From Pseudanabaena sp. ABRG5-3 (lineage in GTDB: Bacteria > Cyanobacteriota > Cyanobacteriia > Pseudanabaenales > Pseudanabaenaceae), in contig NZ_AP017560.1 of the NCBI RefSeq assembly GCF_003967015.1, forward strand, positions 3,532,048 to 3,596,047: a DNA stretch of 64,000 bases, read 5' to 3'. Positions 15,915 through 24,603 of the stretch are shown in pieces (within the stretch, counting starts at the first letter, position 1; each line of letters starts with the position of its first letter). The translations under genes and the position numbers were made by a program. The notes below the pieces were generated by a model. It saw nothing but the letters and a program-made list of their open reading frames with translations. It did not search any database and was not told where the DNA came from.

Positions 15915-18710
15915 ATGGTAAACCAAAATCCTGAACAAATTGCCAGAGATAAAATCGACGCTATGTTGATTGCGGCGGGATGGGGCGTGCAATCAAAAAG
16001 CAAGATTAATCTGGCGGCTAGTAGAGGCGTGGCGGTTCGGGAATATCAGACCGATGCGGGGATTGCTGACTATGTTTTGTTTGTCGATAAGAAACCTGTG
16101 GGAATTATCGAAGCCAAGCGCGAAGAGGAGGGGGAGAAACTGAGCGCCCATGAAGAGCAGTCGAAATATTATGCCGTTAGCAAGCTGAAATATCTCAAAA
16201 ACGATCCTTTGCCCTTTGTTTATGAAAGCACAGGTACGTTAACTAGATTTACGGACTATCGCGATCCCAAACCGAGAGCTAGAGCCGTTTTTCATTTCCA
16301 TCGTCCTGAAACCTTAGCAGAATGGATGTCGGAAGCGGAAACTTTACGGGCTAGGCTGCATAAAATTCCTGAGTTAAAACCTGATGGGTTGCGACCAGCC
16401 CAGATTAAGGCGATCGCTAATTTGGAGGCATCATTTAAAGCCAATCGTCCCAAGGCGCTGATTCAAATGGCGACGGGGGCAGGCAAGACTTTTACGGCTT
16501 GTACCTTTGTCTATCGGTTGTTGAAATTTGCCAGAGCCAAGCGAATTTTATTTTTAGTGGATACCAAGAATTTAGGAGAACAGGCGGAACAGGAGTTTCT
16601 CAAATATCAGCCGACGGATGACAATCGCAAATTTACGGAACTGTATAATGTTCAACGGCTGAGTTCTAGCTATATTGCCTCCGATAGTCAGGTGTGCATT
16701 TCCACAATTCAGCGACTCTATTCGATTTTGCAGGGTAAGGAATTAGATGAATCGGCGGAGCAGGAAAATCCGCATGAGTCGGTGTTGAATTTGCTGAAAA
16801 AAGAACCTTTGCCCGTGAGCTATTCCTTAAAAAATGCGATCGAACAGTTCGATTTCATCATCATTGATGAGTGCCATCGCTCGATTTATAACATTTGGAA
16901 GCAGGTGCTGGAATATTATGATGCTTTTTTGATTGGGCTGACGGCTACGCCCGATAAGCGCACCTTTGGCTTTTTTAATCAGAATGTGGTCAGTGAGTAT
17001 ACCTATGAGGAGTCGATCGCGGATGGGGTGAATGTGCCGTACAACGTCTATACGATTGAGACGGAAATTACTAAAAATGGCGCGAAACTGAAAGCGAAGG
17101 AATATATCGACAAGCGCGAAAAGCTGTCTCGTAAAAAGCGCTGGGAACAGTTAGATGAGGATGTGGAATATAAGGCGAATAAGTTAGATCGCGATGTGGT
17201 GAATCCTAATCAAATTCGCGAAATTATTCGTGAGTTCAAACGATCGCTGAAGGAGGAGATTTTTCGCGATCGCATTATGCCTAATGGTGAGTATGAAGTA
17301 CCGAAAACATTGATTTTTGCGAAGACGGATAGCCATGCTGAGGACATTATTGCGATCGCGCGGGAGGAATTTGGTGAGGGGAATGAGTTTTGTAAAAAGG
17401 TGACTTATCAGAGTAAGGAAGATCCCAAATCGGTGCTAAATCGTTTCCGCAATGATTTCCATCCGCGCATCGCTGTAACTGTGGACATGATCGCTACGGG
17501 AACCGATGTGAAGCCCTTGGAAGTGTTGCTATTTATGCGCGATGTCAAGAGTATCAATTACTTTGAGCAGATGAAGGGGCGCGGCACAAGAACGATCGCC
17601 TTTGATGATTTGCAAAGGGTGCCTAGCACGGCGAAATATACGAAAACCCATTTTGTGATTGTCGATGCGGTGGGCGCGATGAAGTCAAAGAAAACCGATA
17701 GTCGTCCGCTAGAGCGCAAGCCCAATGTTCCGCTCAAGGATTTATTGGGAGCCGTGACGATGGGAGCGCAGGATGAGGATTTATTCTTGACCTTGGCAAA
17801 TCGGTTAATGCGATTAGATAAACAACTGACGGAACCTGAGCAGGTGAAATTTACGGAGCTTACGGGCGGTAAGAATATTCATACTGTGGTTAAGGATCTG
17901 TTGACGGCTTACGATCCTGATGCGATCGCTGAAAGATCTGAGGCTTTGATAAATAAGATAGCTGTAAGCGATCGCACTCCTGCCTTAGAAGAGTCGGCGC
18001 TTAAACAAGCACAGTCGGAGTTAGCGGATCTTGCCTCAGCAAATTTTAATGGTGAGTTGAATACTTACCTTGAGAATGTGCGGAAGGTGCATGAGCAGAT
18101 TATCGATACGATCAATCAGGACAAGATTTTGAAGTCAGAGTTTGATGCGTTTTCGGTCGATAAGGCAAGCGCGATGATTCAAGACTTTACGGATTACATT
18201 GCCGCAAATCGCGATGAAATTGTGGCTTTGAGCCTATTTTACGATCAGCCCTATCGCCGACGGGAGTTAACCTATCGGATGGTGCAGGATTTGTTAGAGA
18301 AGTTAAAGGTGGATCGTCCGATGTTAGCGCCGACCTATGTTTGGGATGCCTACAAGCAGTTAGAAAATGTGCGGGTTGATAGTCCCAAAAATGAGTTGGT
18401 GGCTCTAGTTGCACTGATTCGACGGGTGACGGGAATTGATAGTGCGTTGACTCCCTATGACAAGACAATCGATCGCAATTTTCAGAATTGGGTATTTGGT
18501 AAGCAGGCGGGTGCATTGAAGTTTACGGAGGAGCAGATGCGCTGGTTACGGATGATGAAGGAACATATCATGTCAAGTTTTCATATTGATGTGGATGATT
18601 TGGAATATACGCCTTTTGATGCGGAGGGTGGTGTCGGTAAGATGTATCAACTTTTTGGCGATCGCATGGGTGAGATTATCGAGGAGTTAAATGAGGCGCT
18701 GGCGGCGTAA
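15915..18710 (+). CDS. hsdR: Type I restriction enzyme, motor/endonuclease subunit HsdR
   Basis: HsdR translocates DNA with ATP and cuts it when the complex meets unmethylated sites. The 931-residue protein has a nuclease domain at the N-terminus (PD-(D/E)XK core with D at 'TDAGIADYVLF' and 'GIIEAKREEEG', residues about 46-72), a superfamily 2 helicase with Walker A 'MATGAGKTFTA' near 184, 'IIDECHRSIYN' near 316 and 'GLTATPDKRTFG', a second RecA domain with 'TGTDVKPLEVLLFMR' and 'QMKGRGTRT', then an EcoEI-type C-terminal domain. It is full length with no visible break. The partner subunits are downstream but interrupted by other genes. Confidence 0.96.
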   Translation: MVNQNPEQIARDKIDAMLIAAGWGVQSKSKINLAASRGVAVREYQTDAGIADYVLFVDKKPVGIIEAKREEEGEKLSAHEEQSKYYAVSKLKYLKNDPLPFVYESTGTLTRFTDYRDPKPRARAVFHFHRPETLAEWMSEAETLRARLHKIPELKPDGLRPAQIKAIANLEASFKANRPKALIQMATGAGKTFTACTFVYRLLKFARAKRILFLVDTKNLGEQAEQEFLKYQPTDDNRKFTELYNVQRLSSSYIASDSQVCISTIQRLYSILQGKELDESAEQENPHESVLNLLKKEPLPVSYSLKNAIEQFDFIIIDECHRSIYNIWKQVLEYYDAFLIGLTATPDKRTFGFFNQNVVSEYTYEESIADGVNVPYNVYTIETEITKNGAKLKAKEYIDKREKLSRKKRWEQLDEDVEYKANKLDRDVVNPNQIREIIREFKRSLKEEIFRDRIMPNGEYEVPKTLIFAKTDSHAEDIIAIAREEFGEGNEFCKKVTYQSKEDPKSVLNRFRNDFHPRIAVTVDMIATGTDVKPLEVLLFMRDVKSINYFEQMKGRGTRTIAFDDLQRVPSTAKYTKTHFVIVDAVGAMKSKKTDSRPLERKPNVPLKDLLGAVTMGAQDEDLFLTLANRLMRLDKQLTEPEQVKFTELTGGKNIHTVVKDLLTAYDPDAIAERSEALINKIAVSDRTPALEESALKQAQSELADLASANFNGELNTYLENVRKVHEQIIDTINQDKILKSEFDAFSVDKASAMIQDFTDYIAANRDEIVALSLFYDQPYRRRELTYRMVQDLLEKLKVDRPMLAPTYVWDAYKQLENVRVDSPKNELVALVALIRRVTGIDSALTPYDKTIDRNFQNWVFGKQAGALKFTEEQMRWLRMMKEHIMSSFHIDVDDLEYTPFDAEGGVGKMYQLFGDRMGEIIEELNEALAA

Positions 18711-18763
18711 ATCATCTCTGGACTATGATTTATAGGATTAACGGGATTAACTGTGATTTTTTT

Positions 18764-18866
18764 ACATGATTAGTGTGATTAATGTGATGGACTATGATTA
18801 AAGACTTGCAAAATTGGCAAAGCCAATTAAAAATCATGGTAATCATGTTAATCACACTAATCATGT
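18764..18866. repeat. AATCAT-rich inverted repeat before the GxxExxY gene
   Basis: ACATGATTAGTGTGATTAA at 18764-18782 is exactly matched in inverse at 18848-18866. The same vocabulary (AATCATG, TTAATCAC) continues through 18711-18874 and recurs downstream of the gene. The second arm ends 9 bases before the GxxExxY start codon. Confidence 0.85.
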
Positions 18867-18874
18867 CCTAACAA

Positions 18875-19309
18875 ATGGTTGATGGCGACTATAAGCATTC
18901 TGATCTGACTGGCAAGATTATTGGGGCGGCGATGGCTGTCCATTCTGGGCTGGGGAATGGTTTTCAGGAGGTGATCTATCAGAGGGCTTTGGCGATTGAG
19001 CTAGGCGATCGCAATATTGCTTTTTGTCGTGAGTTTGAGATGCCGATCTATTATAAAAATCAACATATTGGGACACGGCGGGTTGATTTTTTGGTGGAGG
19101 GTTATATTTCGGTGGAGTTAAAGGCGGTGATGGAGATTCTGGATGTGCATTTGGCGCAGGCAATCAATTATCTGGAGGCGTATGATTTGGAGGTGGGGTT
19201 GTTGATTAATTTTGGGGCGAAGAGTTTACAGTTTAAGCGGCTGTCGAATAAGAAGTTTAAGCAGAAGGCTCAGGGTAATCCTCATATTAAGCATGATTTT
19301 CGTGATTAA
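18875..19309 (+). CDS. GxxExxY family protein
   Basis: This 144-residue protein has the naming motif in 'GNGFQEVIYQRALAIEL' (G-x-x-E-x-x-Y, about residues 27-33) and the later 'RRVDFLVEGYISVELKAV', which supplies the D and E-x-K of a PD-(D/E)XK nuclease-like fold. Family members are common in cyanobacteria, often next to or inside other defence genes, and have no proven function. It ends in a basic tail. It sits between hsdR and hsdS and is flanked on both sides by AATCAT-rich repeats, as if inserted as a cassette. The ATG at 18875 has no clear binding site. Confidence 0.85.
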   Translation: MVDGDYKHSDLTGKIIGAAMAVHSGLGNGFQEVIYQRALAIELGDRNIAFCREFEMPIYYKNQHIGTRRVDFLVEGYISVELKAVMEILDVHLAQAINYLEAYDLEVGLLINFGAKSLQFKRLSNKKFKQKAQGNPHIKHDFRD

Positions 19310-19468
19310 CTTGATGGGCTATGATTCTTTGGGCAGGATTTATGGGATTAACTTGATGGGCTATGATTTTTTGACTAACTGCGTTAGTTGGGATTATTTT
19401 TTAATCATGGTCATCACACAATCACGCAAATCATGTAATCATAGCCCATCATATTAATCAGGTTAATC
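19304..19468. repeat. Direct and inverted repeats after the GxxExxY gene
   Basis: A 23-base sequence GATTAACTTGATGG...ATGATT is present at 19304-19326 (overlapping the stop codon) and 19346-19368, and in inverted, slightly changed form at 19437-19459. The right end runs directly into the ATG of hsdS at 19469. Confidence 0.85.
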
Positions 19469-20836
19469 ATGTTAAAAGATTGGATTGAGGTTGAATTGGG
19501 GGATGTTTGCTTTACTACTTCAGGAGGAACGCCAAGCAGAAGTAAATCGGAATATTACAAAGGAACAATTCCTTGGGTTAAATCAGGTGAATTAAACTAT
19601 GGCTTAATCTTAGATACTGAAGAACATATTTCTGATGAAGCAATAACCAATTCAAGTGCAAAGATTTTTCCAGAAGGAACTTTATTAATAGCTCTCTATG
19701 GTGCAACTATTGGAAAACTTTCTATTTTAGGTGTCCCTGCAACTACAAATCAAGCAATATGTGGCATTTATAAAAATGAATTATTTGAAACCAAATTTTT
19801 ATTTAATTATCTATTTCATAAAAGACAAAAATTAATTGAGCAAGGTACTGGAGGCGCTCAACCAAATATCAGTCAAGCAATACTTAAAAAGCTTTCATTA
19901 CCTCTTGCACCACTGCCTGAACAAAGAGCGATCACAGCCAAAATCGAGCAACTATTCAGCGAACTAGACAACGGCATAGCCAATCTCAAAGCCGCCAAAT
20001 CTAAACTAGAAATCTATCGCCAAGCCATCCTAAAACAAGCATTTGAAGGCGAACTAACAAAAGAATGGCGAGAAAAACAAACAAAAAATCATGGCAATCA
20101 TGTAAATCAAAAAAATCACAGTACAGACAGCTTACCTGAAACTTGGAAGTGGGTAAAATTAGAGAATTTAGCTGTAGTAGGCACAGGAGCAACACCAAAA
20201 CGAGGTGAATCTAATTATTGGCAAAATGGCTCAATAGCATGGATTACAAGTGGTGCTTTAAACGATTTGTATGTAAAAGAAGCAAGTGAATTTATTACTG
20301 AAGCTGCAATAAAAGAAACAAACTGTAAAATATTTCCTAAAGGCTCACTACTTATTGCAATGTATGGAGAAGGGAAAACTAGGGGTAAATGTTCAGAATT
20401 AATGATCTCTGCTGCTACAAATCAAGCGATTGCAAGTATTGAAATAAATGATGAATTTAAAGAATACAAAAAGTATGTCAAGTGGTTTTTATTGAAAAAT
20501 TATGATGATATTCGTATGCTATCGAGTGGTGGAGTACAACCAAATTTAAACCTTACTATTGTTAAAAACACAAAATTACCGCTTTGTCCAATAGAAGAAC
20601 AAAACCAAATAGTCCAAGAAATTGAAACCCGTTTATCAGTTTGCGACAAACTTAACGAAAGCATCGATCAAAGCCTAGAAAAAGCCCAAGCATTGCGACA
20701 AAGCATCCTCAAAAAAGCCTTTGAAGGTAAACTCCTCAGCCAAGACGAACTCCAAAACTGTCGCCAACAACCCGACTGGGAACCTGCTGCTAAACTATTG
20801 GAAAGAGTTAAAAAAGATAGCAAAACTAAGAGGTAA
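19469..20836 (+). CDS. hsdS: Type I restriction-modification specificity subunit HsdS
   Basis: HsdS carries two target-recognition domains that read the two halves of a split DNA site. Here domain 1 covers residues about 1-150 ('GDVCFTTSGGTPSRSKSEYY'), the first conserved helix is at about 150-205 ('LPLAPLPEQRAITAKIEQLF'), domain 2 begins near 222 ('LPETWKWVKLENLAVVGTG') and the second helix closes the protein ('CPIEEQNQIVQEIETRLSVC'). Between the first helix and domain 2 is an Asn/His-rich linker ('NHGNHVNQKNH', about 207-217) encoded by the same AATCAT repeat that flanks the upstream gene. Full length, 455 residues. The start codon is itself inside the repeat. Confidence 0.95.
   Translation: MLKDWIEVELGDVCFTTSGGTPSRSKSEYYKGTIPWVKSGELNYGLILDTEEHISDEAITNSSAKIFPEGTLLIALYGATIGKLSILGVPATTNQAICGIYKNELFETKFLFNYLFHKRQKLIEQGTGGAQPNISQAILKKLSLPLAPLPEQRAITAKIEQLFSELDNGIANLKAAKSKLEIYRQAILKQAFEGELTKEWREKQTKNHGNHVNQKNHSTDSLPETWKWVKLENLAVVGTGATPKRGESNYWQNGSIAWITSGALNDLYVKEASEFITEAAIKETNCKIFPKGSLLIAMYGEGKTRGKCSELMISAATNQAIASIEINDEFKEYKKYVKWFLLKNYDDIRMLSSGGVQPNLNLTIVKNTKLPLCPIEEQNQIVQEIETRLSVCDKLNESIDQSLEKAQALRQSILKKAFEGKLLSQDELQNCRQQPDWEPAAKLLERVKKDSKTKR
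20083..20120 (+). repeat. AATCAT-type repeat inside hsdS
   Basis: The bases from 20085 (AAAAATCATGGCAATCATG...) match the intergenic sequence at 18829-18855 in about 24 of 27 positions. Within hsdS they encode the Asn/His linker between the two recognition halves. Confidence 0.8.
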
Positions 20837-20840
20837 CTAT

Positions 20841-21131
20841 ATGCTAATCAACCAATTAAGAGAAAAGCGAGAAAATATCTTAGCGATCGCAGCCAAACAT
20901 GGAGCATTTAATGTACGAGTTTTTGGATCGGTTGCCCGTGGTGAAGCCGATACAAAAAGTGATATTGACCTATTAATTGACTACGACATAGAAAAAATCA
21001 CACCTTGGTTTCCTGTTGGTTTAATTCGTGATTTAGAAAAATTTTTAAACACTAAAGTTGATGTAGTCACCACCGAAGGACTCAAAACCAGAATACGCGA
21101 ACAAGTCTTGCAGGAGTCAATTAAACTATGA
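20841..21131 (+). CDS. mntA: MNT-type nucleotidyltransferase antitoxin
   Basis: The 96-residue protein is a minimal nucleotidyltransferase of the MNT/MntA group. The motif 'VRVFGSVARGEADTKSDIDLLI' (quoted in part: 'FGSVARGEADTKSDIDLL', residues about 28-45) has the G-S and D-x-D needed for catalysis. MntA enzymes AMPylate the HEPN toxin encoded next door and silence it. The start at 20841 has AGAGG five bases upstream and lies 4 bases after hsdS; the longer frame from 20721 overlaps hsdS. Its stop overlaps the start of the HEPN gene (ATGA), a sign of translational coupling. Confidence 0.92.
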   Translation: MLINQLREKRENILAIAAKHGAFNVRVFGSVARGEADTKSDIDLLIDYDIEKITPWFPVGLIRDLEKFLNTKVDVVTTEGLKTRIREQVLQESIKL

Positions 21132-21454
21132 GAAATGATTCAGAAAAACTTCACGACATCCAAGAAGCAATTATCAAAATAGACAAATACTCAGTCCAAG
21201 GAAAAGAGGAATTCTTTAGTAACGAATTGATTCAAAGTTGGATTTTAATGCAGTTACAGATTATTGGCGAAGCTGCGCGATCGATGTCAAAAGAAATTCA
21301 TCAAAAATATCCTCAAATTCCTTGGCAAGATATTATTGATTTTCGCAACCTACTTGTACATGAATATTTTAGAGTAGACTTAAAATTGGTCTGGAGAATT
21401 GTTGAGAAGGAATTACCAGAACTCAAAGAGCAAATTTCATTGATTATTGAATAG
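21128..21454 (+). CDS. hepT: HEPN-domain RNase toxin (HepT, DUF86)
   Basis: HepT toxins are small helical RNases paired with MNT antitoxins. The 108-residue product has the catalytic-type motif R-x4-6-H: 'RNLLVHEYFRVD' (residues about 76-87), preceded by 'IIDF', and the family pattern 'IGEAARSMSKEI' near residue 46. The ATG at 21128 overlaps the stop of the antitoxin by four bases. The Tyr after the His (in 'VHEYF') is the residue position AMPylated in studied pairs. The pair sits between hsdS and hsdM. Confidence 0.92.
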   Translation: MRNDSEKLHDIQEAIIKIDKYSVQGKEEFFSNELIQSWILMQLQIIGEAARSMSKEIHQKYPQIPWQDIIDFRNLLVHEYFRVDLKLVWRIVEKELPELKEQISLIIE

Positions 21455-21481
21455 CAAATAAATCCCTGAACAACAAAAATT

Positions 21482-21694
21482 ATGAATAACGCCACAAAAC
21501 CATTAGAAGAAATGATTCAAGAATTGCCGCCCAACCTCAAAATTGAGGTAAAAGCATTTGTAGAATCACTCTTAAACAAGTCTCAACAGCGCCCCAAGCG
21601 AAAACTCCGCCAAGACTGGGCAGGAAAACTCAAAGCAGAAACCTATACATCCGTTGACTTACAGCATCTAGCTAACGATTGGAGATCTAGCTAA
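21482..21694 (+). CDS. DUF2281-like antitoxin
   Basis: The 70-residue protein has the short N-terminal 'LEEMIQELPPNLKIEVKAFVESLL' style helix (key residues L-P-P-x-L and E-V) seen in DUF2281 proteins, followed by a basic stretch and a C-terminal 'DLQHLANDWR' toxin-binding-like segment. It is placed as antitoxin of the PIN-domain protein because the two genes overlap by one base (TAATG). It starts 27 bases after the HEPN gene. Confidence 0.75.
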   Translation: MNNATKPLEEMIQELPPNLKIEVKAFVESLLNKSQQRPKRKLRQDWAGKLKAETYTSVDLQHLANDWRSS

Positions 21695-22107
21695 TGTTTC
21701 TTCTAGATACTAATATCTGGCTAGAAGAGCTATTAGGGCAGCGACAAGCTAAAAGCGTAGCAAAAATGCTAAATATGCTTGACTTATCAGAAATATGTAT
21801 AACTGATTTCAGTTTGCACTCCATAGGTGTTATCTGCGATCGCTTACAACAAAGAGATGTTTTTGTTCAATTTGTCCAAGATGTCCTCATAGACGGTGAA
21901 GTACTAATAGTTAGTGTCCCACCTACCCACATGGAAAGACTAGTGGAAGTCATGGACAACTTTAATCTAGATTTTGATGACGCATATCAATATGTCGCTG
22001 CTGAGCTTGAGAAAGCTATAATTGTCAGTTTTGATAAAGATTTAGATAGAACTGATCGGGGACGATGGAAACCAAGTCAAGTAATTGCCAGTAAAAATAA
22101 TCAGTAA
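21694..22107 (+). CDS. PIN-domain toxin (VapC-like)
   Basis: PIN proteins are magnesium-dependent RNases, usually toxins that cut tRNA or rRNA. The 137-residue product has the first acidic residue in 'MFLLDTNIWLEELLG' (D5 with N7), a middle acidic position in 'DDAYQYVAAEL' (residues about 90-100) and a late 'VSFDKDLDRTDRG' (about 111-123). The T-N after D5 is typical. It is translated from an ATG overlapping the stop of the DUF2281 gene and is followed after 2 bases by hsdM, so the whole hsdS to hsdM stretch may be one transcript. Confidence 0.88.
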   Translation: MFLLDTNIWLEELLGQRQAKSVAKMLNMLDLSEICITDFSLHSIGVICDRLQQRDVFVQFVQDVLIDGEVLIVSVPPTHMERLVEVMDNFNLDFDDAYQYVAAELEKAIIVSFDKDLDRTDRGRWKPSQVIASKNNQ

Positions 22108-22109
22108 AA

Positions 22110-23639
22110 ATGAGTAACGAATCAAGCCTAATCTCTAAAGTTTGGAACTTCGCCAACGTCCTGCGTGACGACGGTGTGAGCTATGGCGACTACCTCGAAC
22201 AAATTACATACCTGCTATTCCTAAAAATGGCAGACGAAATGTCCAAACCTCCCTACAGCAAAATCATCAAATTTCCCCACATCAAAGACGCAGAAGGCAA
22301 CGAAATCACCAACGGCGAAAAGTGCGACTGGGCAACCCTCACCAACAACAAACGCGGCGCAGAACTCGAAAATTATTACAACCAAATGTTGCGATCGCTT
22401 GCCACCGAAAAAGGCACTTTAGGGCAAATCTTCACCAAATCGCAAAACAAAATCCAAGACCCATCGAAACTGCTCAAAATCATCGACATGATCGCCAAAG
22501 AGCAATGGACAATGGTGGGAACCGATGTCAAAGGCAACATTTACGAAGGACTGCTAGAGAAAAACGCCGAAGACACCAAAAGCGGCGCAGGGCAATACTT
22601 CACCCCCAGAGCCTTAATCAAAGCAATGGTCGCCTGTGTCAATCCGCAACCCAGCAAAACCATTCACGATCCTGCCTGTGGTACAGGTGGATTCTTTCTC
22701 GCTGCCTATGACCACATCATCAAACATCACCGCCTCGACAAAGATCAAAAAATCTTTCTCAAAAATCGCACCTTCTCAGGCAATGAAATCGTCGCCAGTA
22801 CCCGCCGCCTCTGCCTGATGAATATGTTTTTGCATAACATCGGCGAAATCGATGGCGATAGTTTTATCTCTACCAACGACGCACTCATTTCCGATGAAGG
22901 TATTCGCGTTGATTATGTCCTCGCCAATCCCCCCTTCGGCAAAAAAAGCAGCATCACCATCACCAACCAAGAAGGCGAACAGGAACGCCAAGACCTCAGC
23001 TATAACCGTCAAGACTTTTGGGCAACCACTTCCAACAAACAACTCAACTTTTTGCAGCATATCCGCACCCTGCTCAAGGTCAACGGACAAGCCGCCGTCG
23101 TCCTTCCTGACAACGTTCTCTTTGAGGGTGGCGCAGGCGAAACCGTCCGCAAAGAGTTAATGAAAACCACCGATTTACATACGATTTTGCGACTGCCCAC
23201 AGGCATCTTTTATGCCCAAGGAGTCAAGGCAAATGTCCTCTTTTTTGACAACAAACCCGCCGCCAAAGAGCCTTGGACTAAGGAAGTCTGGATCTATGAC
23301 TACCGCACCAATGTCCAACATACCCTCAAGAAAAATCCCCTCAAACTGGAAGATCTCCAGCCTTTTATCGATTGTTACAAAACAGGCGATCGCTACCACC
23401 GCACTGAAACATGGACAGAAGTAACGCCTGAAGGACGCTGGCGCAAGTTTAGCTATGACGAAATCATGGCGCGAGACAAAACCAACCTCGATATATTCTG
23501 GCTCAAGGACAAAAGCCTCGCCGATCTCGATAATCTCCCCGATCCCGATATTCTTGCCAACGAAATCATCGAAAACATCGAAGCAGGTTTAGACAGCTTC
23601 CGCGAAATTATGGAAAACCTCAATGCGATCGCAATATAA
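22110..23639 (+). CDS. hsdM: Type I restriction-modification methyltransferase HsdM
   Basis: HsdM is the N6-adenine methyltransferase subunit that protects the host sites chosen by HsdS. The 509-residue protein has the N-terminal helical HsdM_N domain ('YGDYLEQITYLLFLKMADEM' near residue 27), the AdoMet motif 'DPACGTGGFFLAAYDHI' near 188 and the catalytic 'NPPFGKK' near 273. It is full length. It is the last gene of the island and ends at a strong bidirectional hairpin. Codon use looks GC-richer than hsdS, with which it need not share history. Confidence 0.96.
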   Translation: MSNESSLISKVWNFANVLRDDGVSYGDYLEQITYLLFLKMADEMSKPPYSKIIKFPHIKDAEGNEITNGEKCDWATLTNNKRGAELENYYNQMLRSLATEKGTLGQIFTKSQNKIQDPSKLLKIIDMIAKEQWTMVGTDVKGNIYEGLLEKNAEDTKSGAGQYFTPRALIKAMVACVNPQPSKTIHDPACGTGGFFLAAYDHIIKHHRLDKDQKIFLKNRTFSGNEIVASTRRLCLMNMFLHNIGEIDGDSFISTNDALISDEGIRVDYVLANPPFGKKSSITITNQEGEQERQDLSYNRQDFWATTSNKQLNFLQHIRTLLKVNGQAAVVLPDNVLFEGGAGETVRKELMKTTDLHTILRLPTGIFYAQGVKANVLFFDNKPAAKEPWTKEVWIYDYRTNVQHTLKKNPLKLEDLQPFIDCYKTGDRYHRTETWTEVTPEGRWRKFSYDEIMARDKTNLDIFWLKDKSLADLDNLPDPDILANEIIENIEAGLDSFREIMENLNAIAI

Positions 23640-23650
23640 AAGCTCAAAAT

Positions 23651-23683
23651 AAAAGAGAAAGGCACTTCGTGCCTTTCTCTTTT
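23651..23683. terminator. Bidirectional terminator after hsdM
   Basis: A perfect 15-bp stem (23651-23665 with 23669-23683), loop TTC, with A-rich and T-rich arms. It lies between convergent hsdM and the next minus-strand gene and touches the stop region of the latter. Confidence 0.85.
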
Positions 23684-24401
23684 AATAAAAAGGTCTTAAC
23701 GCCTGTAGAATCACGGCTGAAGCACGTTTTGCATCTTCTACATGATCAAGAGTTTGACTAACTTGAGTTAGTTGTTGTTCTAACGCATCAAAGGTCTCAT
23801 AGGTTTGAAAAATAAGCTGCATCAAATCATCGAGGTCATAGGTATAGAGTGCAGACCAATCCCGTTCCTGTGGACTAAAACGATAATGAAGACTCGAAAA
23901 TAATAGAATCTTGGCATGGAGTGGACTGATATTTCGCGAAATGTCCGCCCGTAAATCAAATAAATTCGTTAAATATTTAAGATTATGACGATGGGGAATC
24001 GTTGACTGACTATCAGGATCAACAATGATTTCAGCTTCGTTGCGAGATGCGATCGCCACAGCTTCATCAGGATATAAAAAGCTATTCGGGAGTTTACCTT
24101 CATCTCGTAGAGTATAGAGAAAACCGATGCTATCGATAATATTATCGGCAGCAAGGAGATAATCTGATTGCTTGCTAAGCTGCTTGACATGACTATTTAA
24201 CTTTTGCTTGAGCGTATTGAGATTGGGAAATAAAATCATCAATTCACGCACAAGCTGACGGATATGCAACGTTTTGACTTCGTTGACATCATTTGACCAA
24301 GTGTCATTACAAGTGAAGAGGATGAGTCGTTTGATGCGAAGTACATTGCTGTCTTGCTCCAAGCTATCTATAACTTCCTCTAGAAGATTTAAATCTTCCA
24401 T
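23682..24401 (-). CDS. Hypothetical protein, helical
   Basis: No family is recognised for this 239-residue protein. It is soluble, with no signal peptide or membrane segment, and is rich in Leu, Asp and Glu. The first 100 residues and the last 45 ('TYETFDALEQQLTQVSQTLD') look alpha-helical, the latter with coiled-coil character. It lies on the opposite strand to the island next door, about 200 bases from the pentapeptide gene. Its long open frame and ordinary composition support it as a real gene. Confidence 0.6.
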   Translation of the reverse strand: MEDLNLLEEVIDSLEQDSNVLRIKRLILFTCNDTWSNDVNEVKTLHIRQLVRELMILFPNLNTLKQKLNSHVKQLSKQSDYLLAADNIIDSIGFLYTLRDEGKLPNSFLYPDEAVAIASRNEAEIIVDPDSQSTIPHRHNLKYLTNLFDLRADISRNISPLHAKILLFSSLHYRFSPQERDWSALYTYDLDDLMQLIFQTYETFDALEQQLTQVSQTLDHVEDAKRASAVILQALRPFY

Positions 24402-24583
24402 AGACTTTTTTGTGATGTTGCTAAAGATAGCAGGATATTAGGATGAGAATGCCTGACAAAAGCGCTGTCCATTCTAACCTCTAAATCACTACTTTTTGTT
24501 AGGCAATGTTGCACTAATGATATTTGTTTATGCAGCGATTGCCATAATTTATGTTGCCATCTTGGTAGATGGTGGTTAGGCAA
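24389..24583 (-). CDS. Possible small protein, doubtful
   Basis: A 64-codon frame lies in the gap between the pentapeptide gene and the helical hypothetical protein, overlapping the latter by 13 bases. It is rich in His, Ser and Gln, has no recognised motif and no clear binding site. It may be chance; it is listed because the gap otherwise holds nothing. Confidence 0.2.
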   Translation of the reverse strand: MPNHHLPRWQHKLWQSLHKQISLVQHCLTKSSDLEVRMDSAFVRHSHPNILLSLATSQKSLWKI

Positions 24584-24603
24584 GTCAAGGGAAATGCCTA
24601 AAT

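Noticed and set aside
22322-22711. 129-codon frame inside hsdM
   Set aside because: It is in another frame of a well-supported methyltransferase gene and has an extreme Arg/Gln/His composition.
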